A stretch of 20,573 nt of DNA, taken from NCBI GenBank assembly GCA_964527215.1, contig CAZGNZ010000054.1, forward strand, positions 1 to 20,573. The letters run 5' to 3'. The notes below the pieces were generated by a model that had not been told where the DNA came from, did no database searches, and saw nothing but the letters and a program-made list of their open reading frames with translations. Position 1 is the first letter of the stretch, and every line of letters starts with the position of its first letter. This document shows positions 18,101 to 20,573 of the stretch, piece after piece. The position numbers and the translations under genes are program-made. The stretch is from CAZGNZ01 sp964527215 (GTDB taxonomy: Bacteria > Fidelibacterota > Marinisomatia > SCGC-AAA003-L08 > JACNLC01).

Positions 18101-18311
18101 CTGGATGCACGACAACGGGATCGGCATGTCGGAGGAGACTTTGGAACACTGTTTTGAACCATTTTTCACCACTCGGGATGTTGGGGACGGACAGGGACTG
18201 GGACTGAGTGTTGTGTATCAGATGATTCGGAATACCGGCGGTTCGGTGAAGGTGCAGTCACAATACGGGGAAGGTACGAAAATATCTCTTCAAATACCGG
18301 CTGCAGACTGA
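15108..18311 (+). CDS. soluble multi-sensor histidine kinase (GAF-PAS-GAF-GAF-PAS)
   Basis: 1067 residues with no transmembrane segment, so it should be cytoplasmic. Sensor modules in order: a GAF-like domain (about 35-150), coiled coil (155-200), PAS (200-305), GAF-like (330-490), GAF (505-660) and PAS (685-795). The kinase core starts near 830. The H-box MATGIAHELSQPLAII gives phospho-acceptor His849. The N-box is LLTNAIQAI (Asn963), G1 is DNGIGM (1002-1007), the F-box is CFEPFFTT and G2 is GQGLGL (1028-1033). The HATPase set is complete and activity is expected. The H-box resembles NtrB/DctB-type kinases that pair with sigma-54 regulators, which fits the gene just upstream. The ATG has no Shine-Dalgarno site and is preceded by a dyad; the next in-frame ATG (about 15207) has none either. 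The sensed signals are unknown; redox, ligand or cyclic nucleotide are all possible. Confidence 0.92.
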   Translation: MSEPIQSPQQVVSVSEAEKYALRSHDELCPEYLMGLYRLSRIVEIPGVQLDEVLNIVPDILIGAMQFPKIAGARFSIGEKEFQTPNFVDNGQKLLKRVIVNDRPYGTLEISYQHQLPVRDEGPFLNSEREFINAVSERVGRIIERLQSVQLLSETYYILESKYNARGIKLERAQENLFHAVRKRLQAEKKLNRQEERIQWMADSFPADFLVLTPTYDISYANDRFRRHFPEFAENIINCPVKRVIGEEQFQRSLHYIEEARKGRNVQFDIPVKLQNGMLRHYQVYVRPEMNPHNTLESFYVIILNVTRFKSDKVEIRSDRKKLKQIKDTASRLSRFSLDDNVFPFITEQFHRTVGEFGVTVLLGIEETEYTLRCMMGLGTFREDVKDLLKLTKFRNKGQISELQNQACLSGKVFECDNDLHTITNGVISDVIANRLKKLLKTDRIMGIGLTRNGQLFGIALFLLPGQNPTFDRILLETLAKQISIALEKHFFWLQLKRKTTGIEKLLASGREISDSLDFDRMMEVTIREAISLFELDGGAVYIIDRSGKELIPMSNQTLSGSDASFSGRLSVENSSLGQIMRSRKCRIINNLNTKVGLIQAYETVACRGNHLMVVPVLHRTVLLGVMCFSRLEQPFSGESLNLAELFASHIGMSISNARSFHSLQKALEQKQLAEMRYSRQSEMMRVLIAQSQDAVMFLNNDIVIECNPQTLKLLGRSESEILQQPLHSLAPEYQTGGRLSETVVLNRIAAALSDVAQEFEWLTADSSGRPFQTRAFLCKYKISDNIKLILRLRPIDSTVRNGDVENSEEENDVHSSNEKLVTERREQTIIGYEDKLAAMNNMATGIAHELSQPLAIIHAQAEFLKLALGHVPGTHHRFADNILDQVHRASTVIQQMQNLTYRGESQSGISRFHEEIENILLLFQQRLRDQDIQVECKSDKQIPCVILSSAQCQQILSALLTNAIQAIREKQQTEDNPANSRIVIELTASPDLSDILFWMHDNGIGMSEETLEHCFEPFFTTRDVGDGQGLGLSVVYQMIRNTGGSVKVQSQYGEGTKISLQIPAAD

Positions 18312-18382
18312 ACTCTTCTAGTTGACACCCCGGAAAGGGGAACTTGTTTCGCAGGCGTTTCAAGCAGTATGCAGTCAACTTT

Positions 18383-18565
18383 CAGATTTTCCAGACTGCC
18401 CCTGATCAAAATACACATGCCGAAGAGATGTCACGGAATGCGGAAAGCATCCCTGTTGTATCCAAAGAAACCGATGCCGGTGCCCAGGAACTGGCCCGAT
18501 CGACAGAAGAACTGAATCGCGGGGTGCAGAATCTGAACTCACTGGTCTCGCAGTCCATCATGTAA
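18383..18565 (+). pseudogene. relic of a methyl-accepting chemotaxis protein C-terminus
   Basis: About 60 residues in one open frame look like the extreme C-terminal end of a chemotaxis receptor: THAEEMSRNAESI, VVSKETDAGAQELARSTEEL and NRGVQNLNSLVSQ, then a stop at about the natural end. In intact receptors this segment follows the CheA/CheW-contacting hairpin, which is missing here together with all sensor and membrane parts. Only 71 bases separate it from the kinase stop. A TTG at 18344 could open the frame, with AAAGGGG three bases before it, but that spacing is poor and the added residues have no receptor likeness. It is best read as a decayed or deleted receptor gene. The 217 bases after it up to the next gene show no coding signal. 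Confidence 0.6.
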
Positions 18566-18782
18566 ACCTCCACTGGAATATCACCCAATTTTTCCGCAGG
18601 CACCATTGCTTCCTCCGGGAAGAACGGTAATCGGCTGACTCAACTCAAACCGCAATTCCAATCGGAAGCTTCGGTTTTTATTCAGAATAATCCGTCGGCT
18701 CAGTTAAATTTGTCCCGGTATTGGAAATAATATGTACTCAATTCAGCCGAAAGGAATCACAGGTGTGTGATTTTGTTTGCCT

Positions 18783-19907
18783 ATGATGTTTCTATACATA
18801 TTCTACATTTCTATTTCAATCGCCATTGGATTAACATTCATCTACTTCTTCCAGCTGTATGACCTCTATGAAAAAGAACCCGCGCATACGCTGGTTTTGA
18901 CAGCAGCTCTGGGCGGAGGTGCTGCGATAGGCATATCAATACTTATATATATTGGTATTGGCAGTGTCATTGATTTGAATGTTCTCCAAAGCTGGCTGCC
19001 GCTTGTAACAGTGGGGCCAATAGAGGAGGGTGCAAAACTGGCGGCAATGTTCCTGGTATATCCGATATTTAAAAAAGAAATGAACGAACCCACAGACGGT
19101 GTTATCTATATGAGCTGTATCGCGCTGGGTTTTTCAGTCTTTGAGAATTATCACTATGCCATGGCCAGCCCCAATCCGGGGAATGTTCTGGCGCTTCGTA
19201 TTATCATGGCCACACCCGCCCATATCCTGTTCAGTCTGTTCATGGGACTGGCATTCTACGGTCTTAAAAAGAAAATTTCCGGCGGATCTCTGCTTTTCTT
19301 CATATTTATTATCGCTGCGCTGGTTCATGGGATCTGGGATGTAACCGCCAGCTGGGAATCGCTGTATGCGTTGATTTTGCTGCTTGGAATTCTGCAGCTT
19401 TCATTCTGGGGAGCTTTGTATTCGCTGGAGTACACTCATGCCACTTCCCCCTTTTTCCAGACGCTCTCAGAATTGATTACGAAATCTGAACCGGTGGACT
19501 CCAGTACCGTTATCAAGTGTCCCAACTGCTTTCATGAAGGTGCAAAATCCACTTATCAGCTTTACCAGAAAATCCAGTTATGGCAGTGCCCGCAATGCAG
19601 CATGTTTATTACGGCTGATTTTGGTCTGGTTCAGATATATAAATATTTTGGTGCCCAGCTTGTACGTCCGGATCGATACACAAAACATCATCGCCGAAAA
19701 GAATTCCGGATCATACCCGAGCAGGAAAACCGGTCGGTGGTTGTTACCGGGAAACTGGCCCATTTTGATTTAACCGAGTTCAACAATGAGCTGGAGAGAA
19801 TCCGTCTGGAGAAAATCCAGAGGTTTGAGCAGCACTGGCTGGTGCGGCATCATCTGGTGTACCGCAGCGAGATTCAGGAGGATTCAGAAGACGGCAGGGA
19901 AACATAA
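18783..19907 (+). CDS. PrsW-family intramembrane metalloprotease fused to a zinc ribbon
   Basis: 374 residues from the ATG at 18783. A TTG at 18777 and an ATG at 18786 are alternatives, and none has a close Shine-Dalgarno site. Residues 1-220 hold seven or eight hydrophobic helices with the PrsW signature set: PIEEGAKLAA (Glu81, Glu82, Lys85), FSVFEN (Glu121, Asn122), TPAHILFSLFMG (His147) and HGIWD (His182). These are the residues expected to bind zinc and cut membrane proteins, as in anti-sigma factor processing by Bacillus PrsW. After the last helix, a cytoplasmic tail carries a zinc ribbon (KCPNC at 246-249, QCPQC at 269-272) and a charged C-terminus of about 100 residues. The substrate is unknown and no anti-sigma factor gene is adjacent. 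Confidence 0.85.
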   Translation: MMFLYIFYISISIAIGLTFIYFFQLYDLYEKEPAHTLVLTAALGGGAAIGISILIYIGIGSVIDLNVLQSWLPLVTVGPIEEGAKLAAMFLVYPIFKKEMNEPTDGVIYMSCIALGFSVFENYHYAMASPNPGNVLALRIIMATPAHILFSLFMGLAFYGLKKKISGGSLLFFIFIIAALVHGIWDVTASWESLYALILLLGILQLSFWGALYSLEYTHATSPFFQTLSELITKSEPVDSSTVIKCPNCFHEGAKSTYQLYQKIQLWQCPQCSMFITADFGLVQIYKYFGAQLVRPDRYTKHHRRKEFRIIPEQENRSVVVTGKLAHFDLTEFNNELERIRLEKIQRFEQHWLVRHHLVYRSEIQEDSEDGRET

Positions 19908-20049
19908 ACCTGTTGTCTGCTGACCGTACTGCCTGATTAAATCACAGACAAATTGCCCGCAGACAGAACATAGGTCATTTTCTGTCAATGCAATTGACCC
20001 GGTTATCAGCGTTGTTTCCGCAGGGACAGACACAGAAAGGAATGTATTG

Positions 20050-20445
20050 ATGGAAGAACAGCCTTTGGGATCACTTGTCTGGACGGATTTAACGGTGCCC
20101 GATGCGGAATCCACTCGTACGTTTTACGAGAAAATGCTGGGGTGGACCTTCAAGCCGGTTTCAATGGGCGATTATGAGGATTTCACCATGTTTCCGGCGG
20201 ATTCAGAAGTACCTGCAGGAGGAATTTGTCATTCCCGCGGTGTGAATGCGGAGATGCCGGGACAGTGGATAAATTATTTCACGGTTCAGGATATAGATCA
20301 AAGTGTGAAGGACTGTATCGATGGGGGCGGTGAACTGATAACTCCCGTAAAAAACATGGGGGATACCGGAAAATACTGTGTTGTTAAGGATCCTGCGGGA
20401 GCCTGCGTCGGTCTTTATCAGTATATCCAGCAGTCGGAAAAGTGA
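20050..20445 (+). CDS. VOC/glyoxalase-family protein
   Basis: 131 residues from the ATG at 20050. AAAGGA (20036-20041) lies 8 bases upstream. A TTG at 20047 is the only alternative. The single vicinal-oxygen-chelate domain shows both beta-alpha-beta-beta-beta halves: VWTDLTVPDAESTRTFYEKM then LGWTFKPV, and INYFTVQDIDQSVKDCIDGG then VVKDPAGACVGLYQY. The DPAG turn followed by a C-terminal strand is typical. It resembles the small uncharacterised proteins grouped with COG3324. Some VOC proteins are lyases, dioxygenases or fosfomycin/bleomycin resistance proteins. A metal-binding triad cannot be assigned with confidence, so no reaction is proposed. It stands alone, with 142 bases before it. Confidence 0.85.
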   Translation: MEEQPLGSLVWTDLTVPDAESTRTFYEKMLGWTFKPVSMGDYEDFTMFPADSEVPAGGICHSRGVNAEMPGQWINYFTVQDIDQSVKDCIDGGGELITPVKNMGDTGKYCVVKDPAGACVGLYQYIQQSEK

Positions 20446-20573
20446 ACGCACCCGGTCTGTTTTTTTGATTGGGGTGATGGGCTGAACCTGTCGCGATAAA
20501 ACGATTAAAACATTAATATTGATGCTCTCGCAAAAAGTTTGAAAGTGATATAATCGTAATAATATTAACGATA
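20446..20573. other. right flank, non-coding
   Basis: 128 AT-rich bases run to the window end. A run of seven T (20460-20466) follows the VOC gene, but no stable stem precedes it. TTGAAA (20539-20544) and TATTAA (20563-20568), spaced by 18 bases, could be a promoter for a gene beyond the window, though the match is weak. A perfect TATAAT at 20549-20554 has no -35 at the right distance. Confidence 0.3.

Noticed and set aside
18600..18612. sigma-54-like GGCACcatTGC near 18599-18609
   Set aside because: The spacing between GG and GC is 7 bases instead of 10, so it cannot act as a -24/-12 promoter.
18640..18682. Rho-independent terminator (AAACCG at 18647 with CGGTTTTT at 18672)
   Set aside because: The 6-bp stem has a 19-base loop and the T run is broken, so predicted stability is poor.
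20532..20554. TATAAT promoter at the window's right end
   Set aside because: The nearest -35-like hexamers sit 4 or 24 bases away, outside the working range.

Overview
The window reads as a chromosomal piece of a free-living, probably marine or sediment bacterium of the FCB supergroup. The best guess is Candidatus Marinimicrobia (Neomarinimicrobiota) or a close relative. This is inference from gene content: secreted proteins with FISUMP domains, Cys-bounded GCTDPxAxNYxPxAxxDDGSC linker repeats and dockerin-like Ca-binding repeats, together with large multi-sensor signalling proteins. No rRNA, tRNA, CRISPR array, transposase or phage gene was seen.

Layout. (1) Positions 1-603 hold no convincing gene, but carry a pair of adjacent GC-rich hairpins of REP-like form (403-452). 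(2) Positions 604-6214 hold three tandem + strand genes for secreted proteins. Each ends in an FGE/C-type-lectin-like module: two FISUMP proteins (604-1992 and 2271-5033) and a probable lipoprotein with an Ig-like and a SUMF1/FGE-like domain (5096-6214). The large middle gene is a compositional mosaic whose boundaries fall on domain boundaries. (3) Positions 6215-6784 are a 570-base gap before a saccharopine dehydrogenase-like oxidoreductase (6785-8011). Its 3' end overlaps by 7 bases the convergent gene 8005-10977, a membrane diguanylate cyclase with two seven-bladed sensor propellers. (4) Positions 11256-18311 form a + strand signalling block. It contains a TerB-like helical protein, a sigma-54 response regulator with four PAS domains between receiver and AAA+ modules, and a soluble GAF/PAS histidine kinase. 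The 190-base gap between the last two carries repeated ATATCACG motifs and a 13-bp dyad touching the kinase start codon. (5) Positions 18312-20573 hold a relic of a chemotaxis receptor tail, a PrsW-type membrane protease fused to a zinc ribbon, and a VOC/glyoxalase-family protein.

How it may work together (inference): the kinase at 15108 and the regulator at 11858 look like a cognate pair controlling sigma-54 promoters. The diguanylate cyclase is a parallel periplasm-sensing input into c-di-GMP. The secreted FISUMP/dockerin-like proteins are cell-surface or matrix components, but nothing in the sequence directly ties them to the signalling genes. Three genes (604, 6785, 11858) are best started at TTG, each supported by a Shine-Dalgarno match and by the protein family's N-terminus.
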